Below are positions 1-11,679 of a stretch of 64,000 nt of DNA, piece after piece. The notes beneath the pieces were generated by a model. That model ran no database searches. It was not told the DNA's origin and saw only the letters and a list, made by a program, of their open reading frames with translations. This DNA comes from Magicicada septendecula (Eukaryota; Arthropoda; Insecta; Hemiptera; Cicadidae): positions 318,121,986-318,185,985 of the forward strand of contig CM068367.1 of the NCBI GenBank assembly GCA_034769895.1, read 5' to 3'. Numbering within the stretch: position 1 is the first letter of the stretch; every line of letters starts with the position of its first letter. Position numbers and translations under genes: made by a program.

Positions 1-336
1 AAACACAACACTTAACTAATAACCACTTGAACGCGCACAGTAATCTCGCCAGATAATAACTCTCGAACCGCTCTGTAAATAATCGCCACTATACTGAACT
101 GAGCGTCTCTGAGTAATTGTATTTATACCCGCCGAAAATCTAGACGATTCCACATACTACGTATTACCTTTAAACTACGACGTAATTGCTTGCGGCCGTG
201 ACACAGTGAGAGCGGCCACGTGAATTCTCGTAGCGTCTAGCAAATGCGTCTACAAACACGTACGACACACACATTACATTCCGGATCCTTCTGGAACATT
301 CGATAAACAAGTAGATTGTTCTGTGATGTAGTAACA
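1..336 (-). repeat. 3' LTR of Gypsy-1, partial
   Basis: These bases repeat 5572-5908 almost exactly, which is the inner part of the 5' LTR. The LTR boundary at 336 (GTAACA on plus, TGTTAC on minus) is preceded on the minus strand by a short purine-rich run at 337-347 that serves as the polypurine tract. About 220 bp of the LTR lie outside the window. Confidence 0.93.
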
Positions 337-347
337 CTGCCCCCTAC

Positions 348-3280
348 TTAAGCCTGTTCGTCCCGAAATGGCAAACCGTCTCTGAAGTAATACTTAGCCA
401 GGCGATCTAGGTGGACGACCTTGAAATTTCGCTGTTCTTCCTGTTGTATCCGATAAACAACATCGTTGATTCTTTTTTTCACAGTATAGGGTCCTTCCTA
501 GTTAGTCTGAAACTTAGGTGAGCGACCACGACGGCGCTTTGGGTTGAACAACCAGACCTGATCTCCTTCTTGGAAACCCACACTATTGCTGGGAATGTCA
601 TACCGAGTTTTCATTTTATCACTGGTAATCTTCAGCCGTCCTCTTACCAAGCGATTCAGTTCTCGCAGTTGGTTTTCTAATTGCGAGGAATAGTTCTGTG
701 GCTCTTAGGACTGAGTCTCAGGTGATCCGAACATTAAGTCCCCAGGAAGACGAATCTACCGCCCAAACACCAATTTTGCTGGAGTCATTCCGGTTGTGTC
801 GTGTACTGATGATCTATACACCATGCGGAATAGCGGTATACGTTGGTCCCAGTCTGTTTGGTTCTCGTCAACAATCTTCGAAATATGCTGCTCAAGTGTC
901 CTATTGAATCTCTCAACCATCCCGTCCGACTGAGGATGCAGAGGCGTTGCACTAGTCTTTCGAATTCCGAGTAGACGGCATAATTCTTTAAACACTCCTG
1001 ATTCGAAATTTCTCCCTTGATCCCTATGGATTTCCATAGGGGCTCCATAACGGCAACAGAAGTTGTGAACTAACTGCTTTGCCACAGTGGTAACCTCCTG
1101 ATTTGGAATTGCGTAGGCTTCCACCCACTTAGTTGTAGTCACCTACAACCATGATGTACCGGTTTCCATCGTCAGTAACTGGGAGTGGTCCAGCAATCTC
1201 TATGGCAAATCTCTCGAAAGGCAGTCCAAAGTTATACTGTCTCATTTTTCCCCTGCTTCTGGTTTGTGGGCCCTTGCTTGCAACACATATTTCAAACATC
1301 CGAACCCATTCCTCTACGTCGTGGCGAAGATGAAGCCAATAGAATCGCTTCCGTATTTTGTCAAGGGTTTTGTTAACGCCAAGACGGCCTCCAGATGTTA
1401 CCTCATGCATCTCCTTCAAAACAGACTGCACTTTACTTCGGGGAACTATCAACTGCATGACCACGTCTCGTCCATCTGCACTTTCCCAAGCCGTTTTCAG
1501 CAATCCGTTTTCTAAGGTGAGAGATTCCCATTGTGCCCAGTAACCCTTCAGCACTTCGGAACCTTGGCAGATATCTTGCCAATTCGGGCGGCGACCTTCC
1601 TCTTTTGCTGTCAAGATCGGTCTAATGTCTTCATCAGTCATTTGTTCTTGTCGACAGTCTTGTGTTGTCCAGCCGTCTGCCAGGAAATCTACCTTGATGG
1701 TTTGAACATGTTCGCTTGAGTTTTGTTCTTTCTTTTTGTGGCAATGTCGGCAGTCTTCCGGGCACGGTCTTCGTGATAAGCCATCTGCATTACCGTGCAG
1801 GCGCCCCTGCCGATGTTGTACCTTGAAGTTGTGCTCTTGCAGACGTTCAAGCCACCTTGTCAACTGTCCTTCCGGATTTTTAAATCTCAAGAGCCATGCA
1901 AGCGCGGCATGGTCGGTACGTACTGAAAACTCTCTCCCATAGAGGTATTTATGGAAGTGCTCGAACGTTCTGACAATTGCCAACAACTCTCTCCTTGTAA
2001 CACAATAATTTCTCTCTGGTTTAGAAAGCGTCTTGCTGTAATACGCTATTACTCGTTCTTCACCTATTTGCACTTGAGACAAAACTGCTCCTAGACCAGT
2101 ATTGCTTGCGTGTGTGTCTACGATGTACTTCCCTTCGGAAGCTAGAAATGCGAGAATTGGCAACGAACATAATGCAATCTTCAAAGTCCTAAATGCTTGG
2201 TCACACTCTCTCGACCAGTGGAAGTTTCGTTTATTTTCCGTTAGCTCATGTAGTGGTTTAGCAATAGTAGCGAAGCCTTTCACAAAACGTCTGCAATATG
2301 AGCATAAACCAAGGAAACTCCGAACTTCGTGTTTACTCTTCGGAACTGGCCAGTCTCTTATGGTGTCTACTTTATTAGGATCCATGCTAACACCCGCTGC
2401 CGAAACCAGATGGCCCAGATACTGTACTTTCTTCTGGAATAGAGAACACTTCATCGGGCTCAGCTTCAATTGTGGACCGTGACTAGAATTCATTTAGAAC
2501 TTCCTTAAGGTTTTCCAAATGGTCTTCGAAAGTCTTCTCGATCACTATGACATCGTCTAAGTAAACAAGGCAAGTTTTCCACGTCAGGCCTCGGAGTACC
2601 AGGTCCATCAATCTCTCAAATGTTGCCGGTGCATTACAGAGTCCAAATTGCATGACGTTAAATTGGAATAAGCCACTTGGGGTTGAGAAAGCGGTAATTT
2701 CCTTGTCTTCTAGGTGAAGACCCACTTGCCAATATCAACTCTTCAGGTCCAATGTGGAAAACCACTGTGGTCCGGACAACGTGTCGAGTGTATCGTCAAC
2801 GCGAGGTAACGGATAGCAGTCTTTCTTTGTAACGTCATTTAACCTCCGCAGGTTCTCTAACGTTATTTGACCTACGCAGAAACGCAATCCACCATCCTTC
2901 TTCGCTACCAGCACTACAGGAGAAGACCAAGCACTTGACGAAGGTTCGATTACTCCCTCTGTCAACATGTCCTGTACCAACCGAGACATATCCTCTTGCT
3001 TAGATAATGGAGGCCTTCGATGAGGTTGGCGTATCGGTGTTGTGTCCCCGGTATTGATGCGATGTTGTACAAGAGAGGTTCTTCCCAGTGACTGTTCCCG
3101 AACTGCAAAAGAATCTTTGAATTCATGTAAAAACCGTCTGAGTTCTTTTACCTCACCCCTTGAGAAGTCGTTAGAAGATCTGTTCAATAATTCCTGCAGT
3201 TCTTCTGGTAATTTGGAAGTATCCGAAGCACAACTGGATCTTTGTTGCATCACTCCGGCTACCCAGGCCACAGGAGTCAA
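348..3280 (-). pseudogene. pol: Gypsy-1 pol: reverse transcriptase, RNase H, integrase (broken)
   Basis: Read on minus from about 3280 to a stop at 348-350. The reverse transcriptase part has AKKDGGLRF, FSTLDLKS and VYLDDVIV with the catalytic Asp pair. RNase H follows (SNTGLGAVLSQ, RTDHAALAWLLRF, HGNADGLSRR). The integrase has an H2C2-like region near 1400, then FAIEIAGPLP, the second catalytic Asp (HRDQGRNFES) and Glu (DGMVERFNRT), and a tail ending near 350. Breaks seen: a TGA directly after LDLKS (about 2735), frameshifts near 2490 and 1130-1142, and an odd stretch VGQITLENLR where RT usually reads VDYRxLN. The first integrase Asp is replaced by Glu (IEIAGP). The GDYN-stop break and the Glu are shared with copy 2. 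Confidence 0.9.
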
Positions 3281-3443
3281 TTTGCCTAGGAGCGTATTGC
3301 TTTGTAAAGTGACAGCTTGATCCAGAGTATTCGCAACTCTAATAGGTACATTTCCGGTTTCGCCAGGTTTTACTAAACTTCTGGCAATTAGTATGCCCGG
3401 TGTGCTGACTACCTGGGGTTCGAATATAGAGCACTGGTTGCCC

Positions 3444-3917
3444 CTAGTCTACATCGGTTCTAACCATGATGATCATTTCGGAGTCCATCGATTTTTCTGT
3501 TGTCGTCATTGTTGATAGCATTACCTCTTCGCCTCCGATTCTCAAGACATTGTTTCTGAGGTAGACTATGAATCCGTATGCGTTCATAACGTCCACACCA
3601 AGAATTGGTTCATCCACAATGTCTGCAACCAGTACTTGATGATTAAACTCAAGTCGACCGAGGCGTAGGTGTATCTCCACTTTTCCATACACTTTTACTG
3701 GCCGTCGAGTAGCTTTTCGCAAGCTGCAAGAGCACCAGATTGGTTTGAGATATTTCACCACGTCGGGGCGCACAAAAGAAACTGTTGCGCCTGTGTCAAC
3801 TGTAATCGAGGTTGGCCTTTCTTTAACAAATCCGATAACTACCAAAGTCCCGCTGTTTTTCTGAAGTGTAGAAATTACGCATTGTCTAGGGGCTTCGTTC
3901 CTCCAGTTAGTCAGCAC
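3444..3917 (-). pseudogene. Gypsy-1 aspartic protease region
   Basis: A 157-codon open stretch with the retropepsin active site VDTGATVSFV at about residues 41-50 and the second conserved motif EPILGVDVMNAYGFIV. It would cut the Gag-Pol polyprotein. The active-site triplet DTG is intact here, whereas copy 2 has DTS. A stop just after 3444 separates it from the reverse transcriptase region, so it is no longer part of a continuous polyprotein. Confidence 0.88.
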
Positions 3918-3944
3918 ACGCCCCGTTGTACCGACTAATGCTCG

Positions 3945-5258
3945 TTTCCCTGCTGCTGAACTCTAACCCGACAATCCCGTTGTAGATGTCCAGGTTTCCC
4001 ACATCGATAACACATCGGTCATCCATCCTTTCTTACTTTATTCTGTAGCGCCGACCGTCGAGTCTCTGTTCCTTGTTCTTCTTCCTCATCGTCTGTGCCG
4101 TCGCGATCTTTTGGCGCGCACACTTTATGACTTGTCCAACCAGACGCTGAAATTTCAAAGCATGTACCAGTGCGTCCGCACTGTTCTGGTGTCTTGCCAT
4201 TCGTAACACTTGCTGTAGTTCATTATCTCGGACACCAGCAATAAATGTCTGTATCGCAAAACTAATTCGAAAATTTTCTGACGCTTCAGGATAGGCCAGT
4301 CTAATTAGTCTGTCAATACTTGCTTCAAACTCTTGAAGACTCTCCCCGGAATGCTGTCGCCTTGCTCTCAACTGGGTGCAGTACACATCTCGCAAATGTT
4401 TATCACCATACCGTAATTCTAGAGCTTTTATCAATTCGGCATAGGTGTTTGGCTGTCAGGTGGCATTTTCTGTAGTAATTCTGCCGCAGGTCCTTTTATT
4501 GCAAGAACGAGTGAAACAGCCTTGTCTTTCTCTGTCCAATTATTTGGGCATGCAGCAGCTTCAAATTGGCGGAGGTACGTTGCCCAGTGACTGCTTCCGT
4601 CAAAGGTTGGAGCTTTGACATGAACTGTCCCTACTGCAGGGAAAGTTACTTTCTCTATTGACTTATTTTCTTCATCTTTTTCTGTCTTTATTATTGGTAC
4701 ATTATGTTCACAAAGTTGGTTTGGTTGTATCTTCAGGCACTGCACAACTTCACTTTTAATTTGTTCTCTTATGTTTGCCATTGAGTTTTCTACTGCTGAT
4801 ATTTTATTTGACACGGATTCTTCTATGACAGACATTTTTGTAAGCATCGATTCTTCTATGACAGATATTTTTGTAGACATCGATTCTTCAACAATCGAGT
4901 TAGATTGTTCTACTTGAGCTATTTTTAATGTAATTGATTCTTGTACCTCCGATATTTTAGGAACTTGCTTATTAAGCTCACCTCGTAGGAGACCCAACTC
5001 TGCAGCGGTTTGTTCTTGTATCTGCTTTTGCTGCTGTATTAACTCCTTGATGTCTTTTGTTTCACGTTTACGTCGTTTCTCTGTTTCTTCCCTTTCCTGC
5101 CTGTGTTTTTCATCCTGTCGTATTTCTGCTTCTTCCGGCTCCTGTCTGCGTCTTTCCTCTGCTTCCAGCAGGATGGTTTTCTGTCTCTCTTCCGCTTTCT
5201 CTGCATCTCGGCGTCGTTCCTTTGTCTGCAACAACAGCGCTTGGAAATTTTCCATCAT
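3945..5258 (-). pseudogene. gag: Gypsy-1 gag (coiled coil, capsid-like region, zinc knuckle), frameshifted
   Basis: The first open part (4431-5258, 275 codons, start MMENFQALLL) is rich in Glu, Arg, Lys and Gln and has the heptad look of a coiled coil, with repeats of the type VIEESMxxKIS near residues 110-150. A frameshift at about 4431-4440 leads to the second part (4033-4434), which has the capsid-like segment LRARRQHSGESLQEFEASID. A CCHC zinc knuckle (CYRCGKPGHLQRDC) follows around 3975-4020, after another break. The start was chosen because it is the first ATG after the primer-binding site and matches copy 2. Confidence 0.85.
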
Positions 5259-5333
5259 CTGACTGGCATAATTGTTTTCCGATTAATTACGAATTACACT
5301 CGTCTTGTCCACTGTTTCCACTGTTAACCGTTC

Positions 5334-5353
5334 TATCCCAGTTCTGACACCAC
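5334..5353 (-). other. primer-binding site of Gypsy-1
   Basis: Directly next to the 5' LTR the minus strand reads GTGGTGTCAGAACTGGGATA, identical to the segment after the 5' LTR of copy 2 (12226-12245). TGGTGTCAGAAnTGGGA resembles primer-binding sites assigned to tRNA-Leu in other insect retrotransposons; that assignment is from memory and not tested. Confidence 0.75.
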
Positions 5354-5908
5354 GGTTACAACGGTCTACTTGATCATCGTAGGTACAGTGGAAAACAAAA
5401 TAAGTACAAGACACCAATAAGTCACTAATCACCAGCTTTAATTCTCACAGTTAAACAGTTCGTAATTAACAACACAGTCTCTTATACATATAAAAAAAAA
5501 ATTGTTCACACGCAAATCAGTGTCAACTAATATTAAAACACAATTGTATTACAATATATCGTCCGATTATAAAACACAACACTTAACTAATAACCACTTG
5601 AACGCGCACAGTAATCCTGCTAGATAATAACTCTCGAACTGCTCTGTAAATATATCGCCACTATACTGAACTGAGCGTCCCTGAGTAATTGTATTTATAA
5701 CCGCCGAAAATCTAGACGATTCCACATACTACGTATTACCTTTAAAGTACGACGTAATTGGTTGCGGCCGTGACACAGTGAGAGCGGCCACGTGAATTCT
5801 CGCACCGTCTAGCAAATGCGTCTACAAACACGTACGCCACACACGTTACATTCCGGATCCTTCTGGAACATTCGATAAACACGTAGATTGTTCTGTGATG
5901 TCGTAACA
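5354..5908 (-). repeat. 5' LTR of Gypsy-1 (555 bp)
   Basis: The minus strand starts TGTTACGACATCACAG and ends near GTTGTAAC, next to the primer-binding site. It matches the partial LTR at 1-336 and the LTRs of copy 2 over most of its length. On minus it carries a TATA-like GGTTATAAATAC segment (about 5690-5701), the probable core promoter of the element. Confidence 0.93.
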
Positions 5909-5912
5909 ATAT

Positions 5913-6255
5913 ATTCAAGAACTGAATTTTGTTTTTATTGAAAACAGCCATAAGTGCTATCAAAATAGTACACATTATCTGTTTTATTCATAATTTTTAA
6001 AATTATAGTTGTTAAAATTTATTTTTATTGTTATTTTTAAACATCTTTTAATAACTGAAACATAGTAAACATCATTTATTACAAGAGGCGTAATTATCTA
6101 ACTACTGAAAGTAATGAACAAAATATAATAAACATAATCAAAAGTGTTAATTTTATTACTAGTAGGTCTATATTTTTTTAATAACGATAATAAGGTTAAC
6201 AATACATAAAACATCTATGTTAATGATTTCAATCCTTACAAAATGTCGAATAAAC
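5913..6255. other. AT-rich spacer without recognised feature
   Basis: Between the Gypsy-1 target site and the stop codon of the transposase-like pseudogene. Long runs of A and T; I see no coding signal here. Confidence 0.6.
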
Positions 6256-7920
6256 TTACAGGTCACGTTCATCTGAATCTACATCTTTTTTTTCATTTGA
6301 TGGCATAAGGGTTATATTTTCATACAATGAGTTATATTTGTTCTTTATAATTCCACTTTGGCAGAGAGGCATTAAATCTCATTTCTTGTCATCAGTTATT
6401 CCTGTTGGGTAGGTAATTGCACAATTCACTTTTGGTAATGAAGACTCGTTTCTTGTATTTTTCGTGTGTATATTTTCTTATAATTTTCGCCAAAGCGTGT
6501 TTTGTAGAAAAATTAAAGAGGCTTTTATTTTTCTGCTCTGATGTCTCTTATGTCCATCCAAGAAACTTTCTCATTATTTTTCCTTACTGTAAAGGTTTTC
6601 CAAAAAATTTTGAAGATTTTTGAAATCCATGAAGTTAGGTTTATTCATTTCTGTCACTTTAAAAGGACTGCCTTTCTTTTCAGCCTTTTCGACTATGGTT
6701 GCGCATTGTCCAGGTACACTATTTAGGTGTACTTTTTTAGGACTATCTTTTTAGGTCCACTTTTTAGGACGATCTTTCTTTGTTGAATTAATGCAAATAG
6801 TCTCTTTCATTCTGGTTGTGACCAGTTATTAAAAATTTATATGTAATGCATGAAATATCGCAAGCAAAAATTGCATACATGTATAAAGCAATAATGTGTT
6901 TATTCTTTGTTGTCCTCTATAGTTGTCGGAGTTAAAGGCAACCATCTCCCCTTTGCATCATTTTGTAAAAAACTGAAAAGCACATGAATTGATTTCATTT
7001 GAACTCCTTTTGCCAGCACCCTCATGTCAAACATAGCAATGTCCTGTACTTCTCCCAATATCGTAAACTGTAAAATTCAGAACTGACAGCCGCCATTTAT
7101 AATATACAACAGATACGTTATCACTAGGATTTGGGAGGACTGCCTGTAAATCATATCATGCTGTGATACACTACTTTTCCTTTGCAAGCGCTGCATGTTT
7201 GGCATTTTCTTCTCTGCTTAATTTATCTTCTTTATGATGATTTTTATACTCAAATTGTAGAAATTCTTTTACATATGAATTTTTACATTTATCACAGAAT
7301 AAACACTGCTCTTTTCTAGTGACAAAAAGCTAATATTAAATTCTGTCAAGAAATTGTTGCTGCAGGCTGAGTAATTTTCATAACTTTTTTTTGTTCCTGG
7401 CACTCCTTTACATAATTTCTGTGTAGATCTCCTAATGTTTTTCCATCACTAACATATCTCTACTTGTTTGTTTGTGCAGGTAATGAGACTCGATTTGTGG
7501 CATAAAATTAATATGTTTTCGAACATATATATTATGTGTGGATTCCAGTGTAGTTTGGTTGTTGTGTTTGCCAATTTCATCTTTGACAATTCCATCTGTT
7601 GTCATCTTGATAATATTCCGTATCATTTAGTCTCCTACTTTTAATGAATTTATGAAAAATTTGTTACAAACAGGGTATATTTCTCCACCTGCTTTAAAGT
7701 GGTACTCATCATTTATATTTCTTGTAGTACCTTCTATAACTCTCCGATATTGAGGTCTCGATCCGTTCATACAGATAGCTATATATTATCATTGTTTGTT
7801 AATCTCTACAAGCTTCCAAAACATCTTAAAAATATGACCACGTTGGTCACCTTGAATTTGCTTACATTTATAATGGCAATTCCCCTGGCAATCTTTTCTC
7901 ATTACCATTTCTCGTACATG
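6256..7920 (-). pseudogene. decayed full-length DUF7869-type (transposon-derived) protein gene
   Basis: Read on minus in several frames, pieces of one protein appear in the right order. They are: a Cys-rich start with CHYKCK (about 7870); NINDEYHFKAGGEIYPVCNK (about 7650-7710); IESHYLHKQTSRDMLV (inside the open stretch 7432-7626); EFNISF followed by a Cys pair (about 7300); NFTVYDIGRSTGHCYV and KRSSNEINSCAF (about 7040-7100); GHNQNERDYLH (about 6790-6830); VSWMDIRDIRAEKNKSLFNF (about 6500-6560); and LMPLCQSGIIKNKYNSLYEN before the stop at 6256-6258. This order matches a large family of uncharacterised arthropod and cnidarian proteins, often labelled DUF7869 and probably derived from a DNA transposon. 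The family name is from memory; the motif order is seen. Many stops and frameshifts show it is dead. No introns are apparent. Confidence 0.75.
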
Positions 7921-9400
7921 GTTACCCTTTGAGTCTATGTATGCCTCACCTTATTCCTTTTTACTTTGGTATATTTCTTTTCCATTCACTTTCCCCTACC
8001 TTTCGTTTTTGTCCTCTTGTCTTTTGTTTGTCTTGTACTTCGTTATGTAAAACGTGAAACAAGGCTGTTTTATAAATATTAAATAAAGCTTACCTCATTT
8101 CTTTCATTTAACTTCACCTGAATCAGCAATGTTCTGTTTGAAAACATTCTGTAAAACTTAACACAATCCAACAAAATAATCTTTAACATATTCATATGTT
8201 ATACTAATGAAATGTGAAAGCTATAGAAAAAAACAGGAAAGGGAACAAGTGCTGCCAGCTTAAGAAACGAAAACTATGCTACTCTCATGTATGGCCACAA
8301 TTGCAGTTATGGCTGTCTTCCTAAATATAGTTTATTCTTTTAATGCAATACAGCCACAAGTGACATGTGGCTATATTGCATTAAAATGTGTGTTCCAGAT
8401 TTTCAATAGCATAAGGACACATTTTTATAGCAACTGTATCTTTGATGATATATCACTTATAGCCATATCACTTATGGCTCTATTGTATTTAATACAGCTC
8501 TCTTTAATCTGTTAATATTGTGCCATAACTCAATTTCCAAATTGTTTGCACTTATGGCCCTCTTGCATTCAGCGTGCGTTATAATAATAGTAATATTATT
8601 ATTATATCGCTTAACAGTAAGCAGGGCCAGCAGAATAACTTCTACTTTACTCCACTACCACATAGCCATTTATGTTGATCATACAATGACGACTGGAAAG
8701 TTCTAGATTGGTTTTTATGCCTTTTAAGAAATAAAAAGTTTGGGGTACGTCAACCACGTTTCAGCATTTCACTTCTCTCAAAATCACTCAACCGGGAAAT
8801 TGATTTTTCCAGTAGTGTTTAATACTGTAATATCACTTTTACGTTTTTCTGCTAAATCCATTTTATCCTCTTAGCAGAGATCACAAACACACGCCAAGAA
8901 GAGAAAAAAAGTAATAATACACATGCAAAAGGAACATCAAAACGTAAAGATTCTGTAAAACTAACACAAACCACATTAAATCATGCCGAGAGGCTAATTC
9001 ACTCGTTGCCTCCATGGTGCGGTTACATATTCACTAGCGTACCCCCACCACTTGCCGGGCATAGTTCATACAGCTGTACGGGTAGTACGGCGGCTACTCA
9101 GATCCTTGCTTCTGTCTGCTGCTATTCTGCGCTATTATCTATATCTACCATTTTCTATATACGTAACTCGAAATTTCTTGCAGCAATTATAAGAAAATAT
9201 TGGTTATAAATTATTATAAAATATTACAAAATATTTTATAATTATTATAAAATATTGCAGCAAAAAAGAAAATACGAAATTTTACTACTTGCAGAAGAAA
9301 CAAATTGAATAACATCACAACATTATATTATCTATATCTATAACACGTAAATGCAAAGTTTTTTTTAAGTAATCAGATAACTTAAAATATAAATTGTTAT
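7921..9400. other. AT-rich region without a recognised gene
   Basis: No coding stretch I can assign. It contains the hairpin at 8338-8386 and several short AT/TAA repeats (about 8580-8610). A local GC-rich patch at about 9000-9100 does not match anything I recognise. Confidence 0.5.
8338..8386. repeat. near-perfect inverted repeat (21-bp arms, 7-bp loop)
   Basis: Arms TTTTAATGCAATACAGCCACA (8338-8358; 21 bases, 20 of them paired) and 8366-8386 pair around the loop AGTGACA. The repeated word 'atggc(c/t)' with TTGCATT/TTGTATT recurs several times in 8285-8565, so this may be the rest of a small foldback or MITE. Confidence 0.7.
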
Positions 9401-9479
9401 TACAGGTTGATTACAGGCTAGGTTACAATAAAAATCAGAGCCTATTACTAGTTGTTTATTCTTTAATCATTTTCTAAAT

Positions 9480-9532
9480 TTTACTGGGAAGGCTTAGCCT
9501 CCCTTGCCTCCCCTGATGAGCCGCCGCTGATT
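9480..9532 (-). repeat. possible end of a hAT-type transposon
   Basis: On minus the sequence starts CAGCGGCGGCTCATCAGGGG and continues with AGGCAAGGGAGGCT, the look of terminal repeats of hAT elements (CAG start, then G-rich). No matching left terminus was found, so the element's extent is unknown. It lies about 190 bp downstream of AKR-A exon 4. Confidence 0.4.
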
Positions 9533-9719
9533 ATTGGGGACACAAACATCCCATTAAGCTACACCAGCATCTGTTGCAAAGCAACAAAGTTACTGTGTGG
9601 TGTGCTGTGACATTGATGGTGTAATAGGACAATTGTTTTGAGGATTACGTGTGGTGTGTGTGTGTATGTGTGTGTGTCACAGTTCATGAAAATGTCAATT
9701 CAGCTTCTTAAGAACTTAC

Positions 9720-9976
9720 TTATCTGGATTTATTCCACGGGCTTTTATTATATTTTTGAAATTTGGTGAACCAAGTGGAGCAAATGCACAAACTGTAATA
9801 CCAGTCTTTTTACTGAATTCCAGTAACTCTTTCTGTTGCTGGTATAAATGCATTTCAACTTGATTGTTAGCTGGTGGTATTCTTGCTGCTCTTAGTATTC
9901 GCTCAAGTTGACTGTTGTTAAAATTGGAAACTCCAATTGCTTTAGCTCGTCCAGCATCCACTTGAGCTTCCATAGC
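9720..9976 (-). CDS. AKR-A exon 4 (aldo-keto reductase)
   Basis: Exon of 257 bp on minus: acceptor ...ATAG before GCTATGGAAGC at 9976, donor GTAAGT right after 9720. It encodes AMEAQVDAGRAKAIGVSNFN and continues to GINPDK. This holds the second AKR family signature (EAQVDAG..KAIGVSNF), the NQVEMHLY strand and the VCAFAPLGSP loop, which line the NADP(H) and substrate pocket. It starts in phase 0 after ...AIWK of exon 3 and ends in phase 2, exactly as the paralogous exon 44057-44313, which has the same length and about 70% identical residues. The following exons are not found between here and position 1, where Gypsy-1 sits, so the 3' end of the gene lies outside the window. Confidence 0.93.
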
Positions 9977-10876
9977 CTATGACAGTGTCAGCATAGTAGT
10001 AAAACATCCCACTCATAACAAACAGACTTAGCTAAAGAAATATTTTAAACAATTGTAATTGTCTGCTAAAGGTAACATGTGATCTGATGTAATAAATTAT
10101 ATTAAAAATTTAATAAAACCAAAAAATGATTAGAATCAATAAATATAACTCAATAAGGGTTTATACATGATTATTACCATGTTAAATAGCGAATATTAAT
10201 CACTTAAGATACAGATTTACAGGTCTTGAGCTAATAACATTTATTCACAAAAATAAATATATATCACTTTATCTTTTTAAGAATATAAAGTTTTCCTTAA
10301 TTTTTCATAAAATTATACATGTTAAGATTATTGTTTATAATTTTGTTTCATCTGTGATTTGAACAGCAGTTTAAAAACCTGGAATTTGGGTGATAAGGCT
10401 TGCTAAATTTTTCTGTCATTCTTTTCAGGTATTCTCTCAGGAGACTTATTACCTCCTTTACTGTGAGTTTTTCAAGATTTCCATAATCTTTTCTTTCCCT
10501 TACAAGAGGCTGTAAAAGGTCATGTTTATACTTTTTCTTCAATTAATCTTGAGCCTCCTGATACATACATTTTAAAATGAAAAAAGAACATAAAAAAAAA
10601 ATTATTATTTAAAAGAATCTTGGATTATCGAGACTTGAATTATTGGGACTCTACTGTACTAGAAATACTAGATACTTATTAATAGATAATTGGATACTAG
10701 AGACTTAGTATTTAGAAAAATTGAAATAAAAATTATTATTCAACAGGCTTGGACTACAAGAATCTTGGATTATCGAGACTTGAATTATTGGGACTCTACT
10801 GTACTAGAAACACTAGATACTTAGATAATTAGATGCTAGAGACTTAGTATTTAGAAAATTTCAATATATAATTTAC
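9977..10876 (-). other. AKR-A intron 3
   Basis: A 900-bp intron bounded by the GT donor next to 10877 and the AG acceptor next to 9976. It contains a 145-bp tandem duplication with pogo/Tigger-like ends (10614-10862) and a 64-codon minus open stretch (10348-10542) that I do not recognise. Confidence 0.85.
10614..10862 (-). repeat. tandem duplication carrying pogo/Tigger-like terminal repeats
   Basis: Two copies with a period of 145 bp (starting 10614 and 10759) each contain, on minus, TA followed by CAGTAGAGTCCCAATAATTC. CAGTAGAG after a TA is typical of the ends of pogo/Tigger elements and their MITEs. The two copies differ at only a few positions and a short gap, so the duplication is more recent than the original insertion. 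Confidence 0.65.
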
Positions 10877-11074
10877 CTTCCAAATTGCAACTAAGTCTGT
10901 GGACATGTCAATTTTAAGTTTTCCATTTTCATCCCTTGGATAAAGTCCTTCACCATAAACTAAACCAACAGGGTGGTGAATTAGGTACAAGTCAATGTAG
11001 CTAAGCTGTAAATTCTCTAATGACTTTGTAATAAACTCTTCTACATATTTGGCATTATTTCCAGTGCGTGGTAG
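10877..11074 (-). CDS. AKR-A exon 3 (aldo-keto reductase)
   Basis: Exon of 198 bp on minus, phase 0 at both ends: acceptor TTATGCAG before CTACCACGC at 11074, donor GGTAAAT after TGGAAG at 10877. It encodes LPRTGNNAKYVEEFITKSLE, then NLQLSYIDLYLIHHPVGL, and ends DLVAIWK. The first His of LIHHP (residue 116 counted from the start Met) is the catalytic-tetrad histidine of AKRs. The exon joins ELFITTK of exon 2 to give the usual TK-LP junction. Intron 2 upstream of it has grown to 7.7 kb through the Gypsy-2 insertion. Confidence 0.94.
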
Positions 11075-11679
11075 CTGCATAAGGAAAATCACACATGCAC
11101 TATTAAACACCTATTTATGTTGGTATATAAGCAATATGTAAGTTATGTATCATAACATACTTATAAAAAATAAACACATAAAAATAACTTGCATAAAATA
11201 ATCACATTAAAATGTGTAAAGCACATGCATAAAAAAATGTGAAGTAGTCTTGTATGTACACAATATACCTCGCACAACAAAACAAAACCATGATAATATC
11301 ATAGTTAATTGAAAAAGTATACATGTTTTTTTAATTATAAAAAAGTTTGTCTGATTTATTTATTAATAGCATATACATTATACATTTTTATCATTATTAT
11401 TTACGCTAAGTAAGAATAACATTGTCTACAAAAAAATGTAATTATACTGAGAGATGCAAGGTAGTTAGTAAACAGATATTTATATATTGTTTCCAAAATC
11501 TTACAGTGAATAAATTGTTTTTAGTAAGGCTGTGTTGTTTTATGGGTTACTTCAACATACACATTAACATTCAACTATATGTATACAAAATACTTTGTGT
11601 CTAGATTCATGGATCAGTACATTAATTTTTATGATTGAGTTGTTGATATTACAAATGTGACCTACACAAAGAAGATATT
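11075..11679 (-). other. AKR-A intron 2, part left of Gypsy-2
   Basis: AT-rich intron sequence between the acceptor of exon 3 and the 5' LTR of Gypsy-2. The open stretch 11422-11604 has no recognisable content and is not called. Confidence 0.7.

Larger units (their letters stand above)
1..5908 (-). mobile_element. Ty3/gypsy retrotransposon copy 1 (Gypsy-1), cut by the left window edge
   Basis: An LTR retrotransposon read on the minus strand. Part of the 3' LTR (1-336), the pol, protease and gag regions, a primer-binding site and a complete 5' LTR (5354-5908) are visible in the expected order. The outer LTR end reads ...GTCGTAACA and is followed by ATAT (5909-5912), the same 4-bp target used by the second copy at 11680-17679. 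All three coding parts carry frameshifts or stops, so this copy cannot move by itself. It lies downstream of AKR-A exon 4, so it probably sits in the next AKR-A intron or just beyond the gene. Confidence 0.95.
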
